A stretch of DNA of 64,000 nt, taken from positions 149,664-213,663 of the forward strand of contig JAUWHO010000027.1 in NCBI GenBank assembly GCA_030605835.1. The letters run 5' to 3'. Below are positions 18,000-26,649 of this stretch, one piece after another (positions within the stretch are counted from its first letter, which is position 1; every line of letters begins with the position of its first letter). A model generated the notes under the pieces. The model saw nothing but the letters and a program-made list of their open reading frames with translations, ran no database searches and was not told the origin of the DNA. A program made the position numbers and the translations under genes. The stretch is from Candidatus Zixiibacteriota bacterium (GTDB lineage Bacteria > Zixibacteria > MSB-5A5 > DG-27).

Positions 18000-20900
18000 T
18001 TAATATTCCTCCTCCTTCTCAGCGCCCATTTGAGAGAGAACCACGGAGAGGGGTATGCGATCGTAACGAATCGGCATCGGCAGGCGGATGAGCTGCTTTA
18101 TGAACGGCACCGGGGCATAAACGTCGGCGTGAAGGGAGGGGTAGATGTTGCCGTGCCTGACCGAACAGGAAAACCATCGGGGTCGAAATCTTATGGGGAT
18201 TATGCCAATGACTTTGAACTTCTGATCTAAGAAAGTCTTGGTCATCTCGAGGCTGGGGTCGGTCCCTTCCGGATCCAGAAAATCGAAGATGCGGCTCAAC
18301 ACCTCGGCGCTCACCTGGGTGATGTCGAGCTCCGCCTCCAGCTCCCCGCCGGGGAGGAGGCCCCGACCTCGCAAGTAGATATCTCCGGTAAGGCTTTTCT
18401 CCGCAGTTATGATCTTCTCTTTAAGCCCGGTCATCTCCGAGAAGTTGACGCTGGAGAATTGCAGGTAGGCGCGATACTCCACCTCCTCCAAGTTCAGCTC
18501 CCTCCCCCCCAGCTTCAAAGATTTCAAGTCCACCAGCAGGTTGCCGTAGAGGTTGCCGTCATAGAGGTTGCCCACCAGCCGGGGTATGTGTAGGGCGCTG
18601 TTGCCGAAAGTGACGTCCATCTCTAAGTTCTGGGCGCTGAAGCGCATGGCGGTGATCCTATCGATCTTGAAGTTGGAGATGTTTTCGCCTCTTTGGAGGT
18701 TGTATGCTCTCAGCCGTTCGTAGTTGAAAGGACTGGAGGCATAGAGGGCGCTGACTTCCTTGGTCTCCTGAACTAAAGACATATCTCGAAGGTCGAGCTT
18801 CTGGTGAAAGGGGATGTGTCCGTTCATATTTTCGATGGATACCAGAGGCGGCATCTCCAGATTCAGGTATTGAAAATCGGCGCTGCCATAAAGGGTGACT
18901 AAAGAATCCCTCATGCTCAAGTTCATCCGGAGGCTCAATCCCCCTTTGGCCTTCATCTCTCCGAAGAGGGTCATCTCCTCGGCCGAACGGAAATCGAAGC
19001 TGCCCGCCAACCTCAACTTCGGGGAGCTGCTCAAGTCCGACACCATCCCGTTTAGCGCCAGACCGAATTTGAGGGAGAGACAATCGAACTGAAGGTTCTC
19101 TAAGAATAGACTCATCTCGGTCGGGGCAGGCTCATCCCCCCGGGGCAGGTTCGTCACGGAGGCTTTCAGGGAGAGAAAGCAATCGCTAATGGGGTTGACG
19201 AGGTAGTTGTAGTTCTCAATCCAGTCTAAGCGGAACAGACCTTCGAGCTCGACGCGGTCTCCCTGGAAGGCTAAGATGAGCTCTCCTCCCAATCCCCGCA
19301 GTTCGGTTTCGAATGCCGGCAGTATCATCCCGAAGTCAGTCAGCTCTAAGATGGTGTTGATGTCAATCTGGGTGCGACTGGAAGCCGGCAGTCGGCCCCG
19401 GATTGTGGTTTTTATCTCCGTCTCCCCGGCAAACTGCAGTCCCCCCAGGGAGCGATTCAACTCTAACGGCAGGAAATCCGACAAACGATTGTGCTTAATC
19501 TTGGCCTCCAGGTTGGCTGTCAAGGAATCGCGACCGAAGTTGTAAAGACCTCCAGAGGCAGAAAGATCTAAAAGACCGGTGCTGGTCAGATCCAGATGGA
19601 CAAGCTCAATACGGGAGAGGTCCTCCTCAAGGGAAAGCTTAGCGTTCCCTGAAAACTTCAACGGCTCCAGGATCATACTGTCCCCCCCCAGATGATATTT
19701 GAGGGAGTCTGTGAACAGGCTGAAGGCACAAACGATGTCGCCAAAATCTGCCGCTGAGAAATCAAGCTTAAGACCTCCAGAACCTATGACTGGAGACTGG
19801 GGAAGTTGATCAAACTGTATCTGCTCAAGGGAGGCAGTACCTGACAAAACCGGGCCCGGAAGTCGTGAGGTTGCACTGATGGATGCTCTGCCTCCGAAGA
19901 TTTCGTTTACGGCCGCCTCGAAAGTGGCTTCCTTCACCCTCGGCATTTGCCTCTCTAAGCTGTCAAGTTCAACTCCGAATCGCCCGCCGATGCCAGCAAC
20001 GGTTATCGTGAGGAAATCATCCAGGGGATAGTTTACCTCTTTCAGCGAGAAACTCCCGTCGAGTTTAACTTCAATATCAGAGCTCGACAGGGCTATTCCG
20101 GCTTCAAGCTTGGCTTGAAAGTCCAGACGGTCGATCGCCAGACCGGTGGTGCTATCCTGGGCGCAGACATTTCTCAGACCGAAGGTTACACCGGCGTTGA
20201 TTTTTTCTTCGTTACCTTCAGCCCAGATATTCTCCCAGTAAGTTTCACCTTCGATGCGGAGGGCGGGGAGGAATTCGTGTATAACATGCGAGAAGTTACC
20301 CAAATTCAAGCCGTTCGATCTGGAGGCAAACCGAAACTGAGGTTGAGCTACTAGCGAAGTCAAAGTGACCTCAGCCTGCAGCAGTCTGTTTTCGTTCAGC
20401 TCGAAATAGATCTCTTCGAGCTGCAGCGAATCTGCACCCATGTCATATACGTATTTCAATCCCGCGCTCAGGGACAGGGCTGGAAAGGTCCTCCCGAAGT
20501 AGATCTCTGAGTCCTTCAAGCTGAACTCCACCTCTCCAGCGGAAGGCACTTCCGAACTTATCTGCCCGGAAAGAGTGAATGTGAGGTTGCTGGAGATTTT
20601 CAATTCCGGAGCGGTTGAGACGGAGCTTATTGATAGATTCTTACGATCTTGCGGCGAGATTTGAAAACGGGCTTTCAAAGAGAAATCCTCGGGCGAGCGG
20701 AAGAAGAGCGATTCAATGTCGAGATTGATTCCAGAGAGTTCGAGCTCCCCCGGTCCGGAGAGGTGGACGGAGGCCTGCTTCAACTCTAAGTTCCTCAGAA
20801 CAAGGAGGAGCAGCAATTCCGATTCGGCTCTCTCCGAAGCAGCGGGCGATTCCCGCTTTTTCGGTTGCACCAGGTCGGAGAAGTTCCAGAGGGTGTCGGA

Positions 20901-21275
20901 TAGCTGCCGGAGGTAAATCTCCGGTTCATGGATGATTATCGTCTCAATCTCCAGTTGTTTCTTTAACAGAGATAGCAGGCGGTATTTCAGCTTCAGGCGC
21001 TTCAGGCGGAGAAAGACGTTTCCGCCGCAGTCCGGGGGATCGTGAATCTGCAAGCCTTTCAGCCGGACCCCGGAGAGAATGGAGATATCGAGAGAATCAA
21101 TTTGAATCAGACGATTGAGCTTCTGAGAGAGAGTTTCGGTGGCGATCTGTTTGATCTTGTGGTCAGTGAAGTAAAGCGTCCTCAAGCCGATGGCGACGAT
21201 GAGTGCCAGCACAAACAGAGAGAGAATCAGAATGAGAAATATCTTGGAGATTCTTTTGAGGTTTACCTTTCGCAA
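18000..21275 (-). CDS. AsmA/YdbH-like inter-membrane bridge protein
   Basis: A 1091-aa protein with one N-terminal membrane anchor ('IFLILILSLFVLALIVAIGL'), followed by an AsmA-type start ('LSQKLNRLIQIDSLDISILSGVRLKGLQI') and about 1000 residues of beta-rich repeats with no further membrane helix. The C-terminal part ('ISNFKIDRITAMRFSAQNLEMDV...LVGNLYDGNLYGNLLVDL') resembles the C-terminal domain of YdbH/DUF748-type proteins. These form long hydrophobic grooves that carry phospholipids between the membranes. The next gene, a DUF1318 lipoprotein, follows after only 10 bp, reproducing the ydbH-ydbL partnership. It lies just downstream of HU and lptD, consistent with an outer-membrane biogenesis locus, but is separated from HU by a strong terminator. 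Confidence 0.82.
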   Translation of the reverse strand: MRKVNLKRISKIFLILILSLFVLALIVAIGLRTLYFTDHKIKQIATETLSQKLNRLIQIDSLDISILSGVRLKGLQIHDPPDCGGNVFLRLKRLKLKYRLLSLLKKQLEIETIIIHEPEIYLRQLSDTLWNFSDLVQPKKRESPAASERAESELLLLLVLRNLELKQASVHLSGPGELELSGINLDIESLFFRSPEDFSLKARFQISPQDRKNLSISSVSTAPELKISSNLTFTLSGQISSEVPSAGEVEFSLKDSEIYFGRTFPALSLSAGLKYVYDMGADSLQLEEIYFELNENRLLQAEVTLTSLVAQPQFRFASRSNGLNLGNFSHVIHEFLPALRIEGETYWENIWAEGNEEKINAGVTFGLRNVCAQDSTTGLAIDRLDFQAKLEAGIALSSSDIEVKLDGSFSLKEVNYPLDDFLTITVAGIGGRFGVELDSLERQMPRVKEATFEAAVNEIFGGRASISATSRLPGPVLSGTASLEQIQFDQLPQSPVIGSGGLKLDFSAADFGDIVCAFSLFTDSLKYHLGGDSMILEPLKFSGNAKLSLEEDLSRIELVHLDLTSTGLLDLSASGGLYNFGRDSLTANLEAKIKHNRLSDFLPLELNRSLGGLQFAGETEIKTTIRGRLPASSRTQIDINTILELTDFGMILPAFETELRGLGGELILAFQGDRVELEGLFRLDWIENYNYLVNPISDCFLSLKASVTNLPRGDEPAPTEMSLFLENLQFDCLSLKFGLALNGMVSDLSSSPKLRLAGSFDFRSAEEMTLFGEMKAKGGLSLRMNLSMRDSLVTLYGSADFQYLNLEMPPLVSIENMNGHIPFHQKLDLRDMSLVQETKEVSALYASSPFNYERLRAYNLQRGENISNFKIDRITAMRFSAQNLEMDVTFGNSALHIPRLVGNLYDGNLYGNLLVDLKSLKLGGRELNLEEVEYRAYLQFSSVNFSEMTGLKEKIITAEKSLTGDIYLRGRGLLPGGELEAELDITQVSAEVLSRIFDFLDPEGTDPSLEMTKTFLDQKFKVIGIIPIRFRPRWFSCSVRHGNIYPSLHADVYAPVPFIKQLIRLPMPIRYDRIPLSVVLSQMGAEKEEEY

Positions 21276-21373
21276 AGGAGGCCTCGGACACAGCTTATCG
21301 AAACCTCAAAGAAACTAAGCCCCGGAAGGGGAGATGTCAATTTCTTTTGTCTGAGCTCTTTTTATGGGGGAAT

Positions 21374-21403
21374 AAAAAAAGGCAGAGACATTGCTCTGCC
21401 TTT
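21374..21403 (-). terminator. Rho-independent terminator of the HU gene
   Basis: Read on the minus strand, AAAGGCAGAG / CTCTGCCTTT forms a perfect 10-bp stem with a 6-nt loop followed by a run of T. It lies about 24 bp after the HU stop codon and isolates HU from the AsmA-like gene. Confidence 0.9.
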
Positions 21404-21426
21404 CAAAGGACAAAACCCTCCGGTGG

Positions 21427-21702
21427 TTACCTCTTCACAGCTTCTTTCAGGGCTTTGCCCGGGCGGAACTTGGCGACCCTGCTGGCCGGAATCTTGATGG
21501 CCTGTCCGGTCTGCGGGTTTCTTCCCATGCGAGCCTTTCTGCGTGTAACCTCGAATGTCCCGAAACCGACGAAGGAGACTTTCTGTCCCTTCTTAAGGGA
21601 GCGGGTCACTCCGTCCAGAATGGAGCTTAAGGCTCTTGTGGCTTGGGCCTTGGTGACGTTGGCCTCTTTAGCACACTTGGCAATCAGTTCCTCTTTTGTC
21701 AC
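21427..21702 (-). CDS. hup: HU-family DNA-binding protein
   Basis: A 91-aa HU/IHF-family nucleoid protein of standard length. It has the N-terminal helices ('MTKEELIAKCAKEANVTKAQATRALSSILDG'), the dimer signature 'GFGTFEVTRRKARMGRNPQTG', and the DNA-wrapping arm containing 'GRNPQTGQAIKIPA' with the intercalating proline. 'VAKFRPGKALKEAV' closes the fold. The start is GTG, preceded by a GGGGGTGA ribosome site. The gene has its own sigma70-like promoter at 21771-21799 and its own terminator, so it is monocistronic. It binds and bends DNA non-specifically. HU and IHF subunits cannot be separated with certainty by eye. Confidence 0.95.
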   Translation of the reverse strand: MTKEELIAKCAKEANVTKAQATRALSSILDGVTRSLKKGQKVSFVGFGTFEVTRRKARMGRNPQTGQAIKIPASRVAKFRPGKALKEAVKR

Positions 21703-21770
21703 TTGCTCACCCCCTCGGGCTCATTTAGGGTTTGCGGTTTGCGGCCATTATCCACGCCGATTTTCCGGAT

Positions 21771-21799
21771 ACTATATGCCACCAGCCCGCGTTTGTCAA
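21771..21799 (-). promoter_or_regulatory. Sigma70-like promoter of the HU gene
   Basis: On the minus strand, TTGACA (21799-21794), a 17-nt spacer and TATAGT (21776-21771) lie about 70 nt upstream of the GTG start. Five or six of six consensus bases match in each box. Confidence 0.8.
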
Positions 21800-21888
21800 G
21801 ACTTTTTTGGGTCACAGTGAAAAAAAATTCTCTTAGCCCAGAACTGGTGAGGTCTCCGGAAGAGGGACGTGAGACGAAATCGCGGCGG

Positions 21889-24800
21889 CTATCGCAGGTG
21901 ACCTCCCTTGATGCCCCCCTCGCTTTTCTCGATTTTCACCTCCGGGATGGCTCTGATGTTGATGCGGATGTAGTATCCGCGGCGCACCCCGGTGGGAATC
22001 CAGTAGAACTGAAACTCCCAGCAGTGAAGGTCGCGGTGCACCTGGAACTGTTGCTCCACGATTCTTTTTGCCTCCACGTTGTAACGACTGGTGTATGCCA
22101 CCCTCCATTTGGTGGTGGGGGAAAGCTCTCCGCTTAAGTCAAACCAGCGGGTGATCGATCTAGTCACTCCGGCTCGGCTTTCGCTGTAGCGATGGGAGAG
22201 CCTCAGATTCCAGGAGAGGCCTTTCACACCTCCTCTCTCCCTTTCCGGTCCGAAGACCGCCTCCGCACCCGCCACCGGAAGTTCCTCTCTAGGTCCGCGT
22301 AGCTCCATTTCTTCTCTCCCCCTCAAAGATATTGTGGTGGAGGCGCTGAAGCTCAAAAGCCGGGGACGAAGCAACCTCAGCTCATCGCTGTCTTTTGGAT
22401 AGAAGCTGTGAGTGGCACCGATAGTTATCTCGATATTGGGTAAGGCTCGGGAGCGGACGCTAGATCTGAGATTCCCCCACTTGCGGGCCTGTGCCAAATA
22501 ATCGTAGCTGGTGGAGAAGTTGGCGCTAAACAGATCCGTCTTTCTCTCCTGGCCTCCGGTTTCGGTCTTCATCTGGAAGAGGTTGGCAAGCGAAAGTGAC
22601 AGGCGTTTCACTTTGGAGGTGGAGACCCCTTTGCCGGTGTAGGTTTTGTATTCGCTCCCCTTCTTGTACTCCGGTTGCCAGCTGTAGCTCACCGAGGGGG
22701 TCATCACGTGCCTCAAGGCTCGCAGGGGCCCCAACTTCATGCTGAAAGTCCCGTAGAGGTCGGTCTTGGCCGCCAGCGAAAAGCGATAGCTCCCCCTGCG
22801 GATAAACTCCTCGGTCTTGAGATTACGGTTTTCGCTGTCGTTGGTGGGCAGGATGTAATACCAGGTCTCCTGATAGCTGAGATTCGGAGTCAGGGTGAGG
22901 TAGTTGCCCAGGCTCTGAGGGCTGGAGATTCTCAAGTGATGGTCGGCCACCTGATACCTCCTCCAGAGAAAGATGTCGCCGGACTTGCGCTTGGAAAAAT
23001 AGTTCACACCCGAAGAGCTGAGGGAGTAATAGATAGAGTGATACCACCTCTTCGGTCTCTCTTCGTCCTTTTTTGTCGGTTGCCGGTAGGGGATTAAAGG
23101 TCGTTGCAGCTTTGTGAAAGTCACCGAGGGGAGTTTCTGAGTTCGGGTCTCGGTGTCTAAGTTCCAGCTCTGGTCCAAGGCCAAAGTCAGGTTTGCTCCC
23201 TCCCACCTCTTGCTGAGCGAAAGCTGGGAGTGGAGGCTGCGGTTGCGGATCTCCTCCGGATTGTAGCTGACGTCCTCGTAGTAGCTTTTATCGCTGATGA
23301 AATTTCCGCTGCCGGATAGCTTCATGGTGGGGGTGATATCCTGACTGTGCGCCATCCGGAGGCTCCAGCGCTTCCTTTTGCGGCGTTGAAGATCTTGCCA
23401 GCGAGACTCATAGACATAAGAACCGGACACGCTCCCCGCCAGTTTGTAACGCACCGCATAGCGTCCGTCGAGGTTGAAGGAAAGATGAGACTTCTCGTAG
23501 AAATCCATACTCCCCTGAAGATCCCAGTATTCCGAGGCCGCCCAGTAGTATCCCAAGTTTCTTATGAAACGTTCCCCCACCTCGAAATTTCCCAGCTCGA
23601 AGGTGGTGAATCCGGAGTGCCGACCTCTTTTGATGGGGAAGACATAGTAGGGGATGGCGGCCACCGGTAAATCCCCGATATACAGTATCACCGGCCGGGC
23701 GATGACCTTATCGCGGTGAATGACCTTCATCCTCTTGCCGTAAAAATGAAAGTGAGGTTCATCTAAGTCGCAGGAGGTGAACTCCCCCTCCTTGACGTAG
23801 AGGATCTCATTGGTGATCTTGCTGATCTGTTCCCCGTGGTAGAAGCCCCCCTCGAACTCGGTGTCCCCGGCCTTGATCTTCCCCCTCTTGGTCTCGATAT
23901 TGTAGACCATCTCCAGTCCGACGATTTCATCGGTCCCCTCCGTCAGGACCGGTGCATTCTTGACCACCTCTTCCCCCTCTTCCTCCTCCAGGCTCCCCCG
24001 GGCCTTCAAGAGTTTGGCGGAGGTGTTGTAGGTGATAAAATCCGCGGTCAGAGACATCTGCTTATGCTTCAGCCGGGAATTGGTCTTCAAGGTGATGGTG
24101 CTGTCGTCGAAAGTGTAAAGGATCTCGGAGGCAGAATAATAGACGGTATCGAGCGGCTGCGCCTGGAGGGTATCCGATACGGTTCTCTCTTTCGGCGCAA
24201 AGTAAGTTCCCCGAGCTCCACCGATGACCTCCACCTTCTGGGCCTTCCCCTCCGAGAGATAGAGGTTTAAGGTATCGCCGGAGACCTCGTTTTTGCCGGT
24301 TTTGCTCGAGTCCTTCGGGGCGGGCTGATAGAAACTTCTGGCGTTGCCCAGAGCCTGGACTTTTTTGACCTCCTCATCTTCTAAGAAGAAATCTATCCTC
24401 TGGCCGGTGAGGTAGCTCTCAGCGAAATCGGTCCTGGCCGAATCGGTCGGCTCCCAGCGGGTGGCTCTGGGGTTTCCGGTAACGATGACCTGACGCACCT
24501 CTTCCTCTTCGATGACAATCTCCATTCTCTCCCCGGTGAGCTGGTTGTCCTCCTGCCATGCCACCGGGGATTGGCTCAAAACGATCCTATCCTCTGTGGC
24601 GAAGAGCTCCGCATGACCGCAGTCGGCTTTCAATTTACCTCTTGCGATGGTGACCGAATCGATCGCCACCGCCCTTTTCTCCCCGGTGTAGTATTCCAGC
24701 CTCAGAGCGTCGACGGTCAAGCTTTCCGGGGAGTGGGCCTTGAAGACGGCGCGGGGTGAGATGGTGGCAACGACGAGTTTCTTCTTGCGGTCGTATTCGG

Positions 24801-25197
24801 CATAGCCGGAGGTTATGATCGTCTCCTCTTCGGGATCGACGGCGACCACATTCCCTCTGGCCATCGCTTTTTTGATTCTCTTGATATAGGTCAAGCGGTC
24901 ACAGGTTAATATCTGCTCTTCGTCCTGAAGCTCGGCGTTCCCCTGCACCACCACCTGGCCGGCAGTCTTATACCAGACCGCCCGGTCGCCCTTCAAGGTG
25001 GCCTCACCCTGTCGAAGCAGGACGCTGTCGGTCAGAACGATAATGGTATTCTCAGGGTCGTTGTTGAACTCCAATGAGCCGGCGTGCAGAAGCTCGATCG
25101 GCTCCTCCTCACTCTTCTGAGCCTGGGCCAGCGGTGAAGCCAAGAGTGTCAGAAGCAAAAGGAGAAAGGGAGGTGACATTTTTGCTTTGAGAAACAT
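21889..25197 (-). CDS. lptD: LptD/OstA-like outer-membrane LPS assembly protein
   Basis: A 1102-aa outer-membrane protein with signal peptide ('PPFLLLLLTLLASPLAQAQ'). The N-terminal third consists of repeated OstA/LptA-like beta-jellyroll segments ('GSLEFNNDPENTIIVLTDSV', 'VVQGNAELQDEEQILTCDRLTY', 'VIVTGNPRATRWEP'). A conserved LptD junction follows ('EFTSCDLDEPHFHFYGKRMKV...PVILYIGDLPVAAIPYYVFPIKRGRHSGF'). The last ~550 residues are alternating strands of a large beta-barrel ending in an aromatic segment. LptD inserts lipopolysaccharide into the outer leaflet, so the cell should have an LPS-type outer membrane. It is somewhat longer than proteobacterial LptD, as in other FCB lineages. A promoter lies almost on top of the start codon. 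Annotation of the ATG at 25197 versus 25179 is open. Confidence 0.85.
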   Translation of the reverse strand: MFLKAKMSPPFLLLLLTLLASPLAQAQKSEEEPIELLHAGSLEFNNDPENTIIVLTDSVLLRQGEATLKGDRAVWYKTAGQVVVQGNAELQDEEQILTCDRLTYIKRIKKAMARGNVVAVDPEEETIITSGYAEYDRKKKLVVATISPRAVFKAHSPESLTVDALRLEYYTGEKRAVAIDSVTIARGKLKADCGHAELFATEDRIVLSQSPVAWQEDNQLTGERMEIVIEEEEVRQVIVTGNPRATRWEPTDSARTDFAESYLTGQRIDFFLEDEEVKKVQALGNARSFYQPAPKDSSKTGKNEVSGDTLNLYLSEGKAQKVEVIGGARGTYFAPKERTVSDTLQAQPLDTVYYSASEILYTFDDSTITLKTNSRLKHKQMSLTADFITYNTSAKLLKARGSLEEEEGEEVVKNAPVLTEGTDEIVGLEMVYNIETKRGKIKAGDTEFEGGFYHGEQISKITNEILYVKEGEFTSCDLDEPHFHFYGKRMKVIHRDKVIARPVILYIGDLPVAAIPYYVFPIKRGRHSGFTTFELGNFEVGERFIRNLGYYWAASEYWDLQGSMDFYEKSHLSFNLDGRYAVRYKLAGSVSGSYVYESRWQDLQRRKRKRWSLRMAHSQDITPTMKLSGSGNFISDKSYYEDVSYNPEEIRNRSLHSQLSLSKRWEGANLTLALDQSWNLDTETRTQKLPSVTFTKLQRPLIPYRQPTKKDEERPKRWYHSIYYSLSSSGVNYFSKRKSGDIFLWRRYQVADHHLRISSPQSLGNYLTLTPNLSYQETWYYILPTNDSENRNLKTEEFIRRGSYRFSLAAKTDLYGTFSMKLGPLRALRHVMTPSVSYSWQPEYKKGSEYKTYTGKGVSTSKVKRLSLSLANLFQMKTETGGQERKTDLFSANFSTSYDYLAQARKWGNLRSSVRSRALPNIEITIGATHSFYPKDSDELRLLRPRLLSFSASTTISLRGREEMELRGPREELPVAGAEAVFGPERERGGVKGLSWNLRLSHRYSESRAGVTRSITRWFDLSGELSPTTKWRVAYTSRYNVEAKRIVEQQFQVHRDLHCWEFQFYWIPTGVRRGYYIRINIRAIPEVKIEKSEGGIKGGHLR

Positions 25198-25633
25198 GCT
25201 CTGCCCAATATAGTTTCGTCCGGTCTCACCTGCAATTTCATACTAATCCAGATGAAGATAAAAATCAAGTTCTGCTCTGGACAGTTCATCCCCGTCGGCG
25301 GTGAGCGAAAAACCGATATGGTGCCCTCTATTCTGTTCGGAAAACATCCGCTATCTTATACCTTTGGCCTGGGATATTGTCGTTGACAGAATCGCACTAG
25401 CGGTTATTGTGATCAGTGGGGAAAGCTCGCATGAGAGGACTTCTCCTGCTTCACGTAGAGACTAAGCCTTCACAATCGGAGGTAGCTACGTTTAGAAACC
25501 AAGGTTTGATTATCATCCTGGCCTTATTCGTGTTCTTGCCCGGGAGCCTCTTAGGTCGGCTCCGACTTGCGTTTAATGAAGCTGAATTAGGTTCAATAAC
25601 TATGACTCAGCCTGAGTAAAGAGGAGGTAAACC
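25198..25633. other. Intergenic region with candidate promoter and possible signal-peptide relic
   Basis: The stretch separates lptD (-) from the decayed cargo gene (+). TTGACA at 25383-25388 with TATTGT at 25405-25410 (spacer 16) could be a plus-strand promoter. At about 25495-25560 the frame 'FRNQGLIIILALFVFLPGSLLG' reads like a secretory signal peptide. It has no credible start codon and no mature domain, so it is probably a relic. Nothing else is supported. Confidence 0.4.
25207..25235 (-). promoter_or_regulatory. Putative promoter of lptD giving a (near-)leaderless mRNA
   Basis: On the minus strand, TTGCAG, a 17-nt spacer and TATATT end only about 10 nt before the ATG at 25197. Transcription would then start within a few bases of the start codon. 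There is no Shine-Dalgarno before either candidate ATG, which agrees with a leaderless transcript. Confidence 0.5.
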
Positions 25634-26076
25634 GTGTTCCCCTCGAATCTGTCTGGTAGCAAAGGGGGCTGGTTTCACCTTTGGGCTGTTCTCTTCTTTC
25701 CCCTGTTTCTCTTTCTGGCGAACTCCCACTCATTCGAAGGGATACGGCACCATCAGAACCTCTCGCACTGGTATAATCCCGAGAATTCCGAAAGAATAAA
25801 GGCTGGATATGGAGTCAACAGCATCACCGACGTCACCCTGCTTTCCTCTTCGGTGTTTCCGGGGGATTTTTTCGATCTGGTCTATCGCAACGGATATCTC
25901 TATTTAGCCAACGGGTGGCAGAACTACGATGGAAATCTCAAAATCTTCGATGTCTCCAATCCGCTGGCTATGGTCGCCTAACCTGGTATCCTGAAAGAGT
26001 CGGTTCGGGAGTCTATTTCTGCAAACTGACGGCGCCAGGCAGGACAAAAGTAGGGCGATTGACTTTGCTCAAATAA
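25634..26076 (+). pseudogene. Decayed secreted LVIVD-repeat protein with T9SS tail
   Basis: A GTG start behind a strong AGGAGGT site opens a frame with a signal peptide ('WAVLFFPLFLFLANSHS') and the beginning of an LVIVD-type propeller ('YGVNSITDVTLLSSS', 'VYRNGYLYLANGWQNYDGNLKIFDVSNPLAMVA'). It stops at 25981. In the next frame, directly across the stop, the sequence reads 'TWYPERVGSGVYFCKLTAPG' and ends in 'VGRLTLLK', which is the last part of a T9SS sorting domain. The whole middle of the gene, most LVIVD repeats plus the first half of the sorting domain, is missing and the join is out of frame. The intact ancestor was presumably a surface protein like its neighbours. A very short functional product cannot be excluded. 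Confidence 0.75.
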
Positions 26077-26251
26077 AGCCTCCCGGGGGTGTGGATTTAT
26101 TGCACTGCATCTGTACAAGCCTCAGGTGGGCTTGAGCTTCTGTCTGAGGGGGTATCGTTGCGGAGGTCTTCGACCGATTCTTGGGGGAATAATTGAACAG
26201 AGCTAACAGTGTGAGGATCACTTAAAGCATTGAACAAATCGATTATTTGCC

Positions 26252-26280
26252 TTGACTAAAGTATCTGCTTTTGTTATAAT
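26252..26280 (+). promoter_or_regulatory. Sigma70-like promoter of the subtilisin-like cargo gene
   Basis: TTGACT (26252-26257), a 17-nt spacer and a perfect TATAAT (26275-26280). The predicted transcript has a leader of about 360 nt before the protease start at 26650. Confidence 0.85.
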
Positions 26281-26649
26281 TCATATAAGAGGTGGTTTGA
26301 TCTGGAGCTCGCCGGGAGGTTATAAGGAACTTCAGTCCCGAGGCGAGAGTTAATCATAACGATGATGAAGCGGCTTCTATACAGAAGTGTCGAGACGCAG
26401 GAACTTCCGCCAGAGGGACTGTACGAATTACAATCTGCTTTTCATCTTCGGAACGTAGCTTTTTGATGCCAGGCTTTCTTCAGGGAAGTCAGCAATTATT
26501 TAAGACAGAATCGTCATAGAAAACCGACTTTGAGCTCGAGGAGGTGATGTCGACCCCCACAGAATCTTTCTGGGTTTCACTCTCCAGAAGAGTGATTGAG
26601 TGTTTGGAACTATTGCCAATCGAATTTGGCTAGCAGGAGAATTAGGAAA
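26281..26649 (+). promoter_or_regulatory. Long 5' leader of the protease gene with distal AGGAGGTGAT element
   Basis: This untranslated leader contains AGGAGGTGAT at 26539-26548, a perfect complement of the 16S rRNA anti-Shine-Dalgarno tail, 102 nt before the real start. The start itself has a separate local site (AGGAG at about 26635). The preceding context 'CGAGGAGGTGAT' recurs in the leaders at 29126 and 54454. The segment 'cagaagtgtc' is also shared with the leader at about 29040. I recognise no known riboswitch here. Confidence 0.6.

Noticed and set aside
26547-26633. Small leader ORF 'MSTPTESFW…' starting at the ATG inside AGGAGGTGATG
   Set aside because: The start is only 2 nt from the AGGAGG core, and the equivalent elements at 29126 and 54454 have no start codon, so a conserved leader peptide is not supported.
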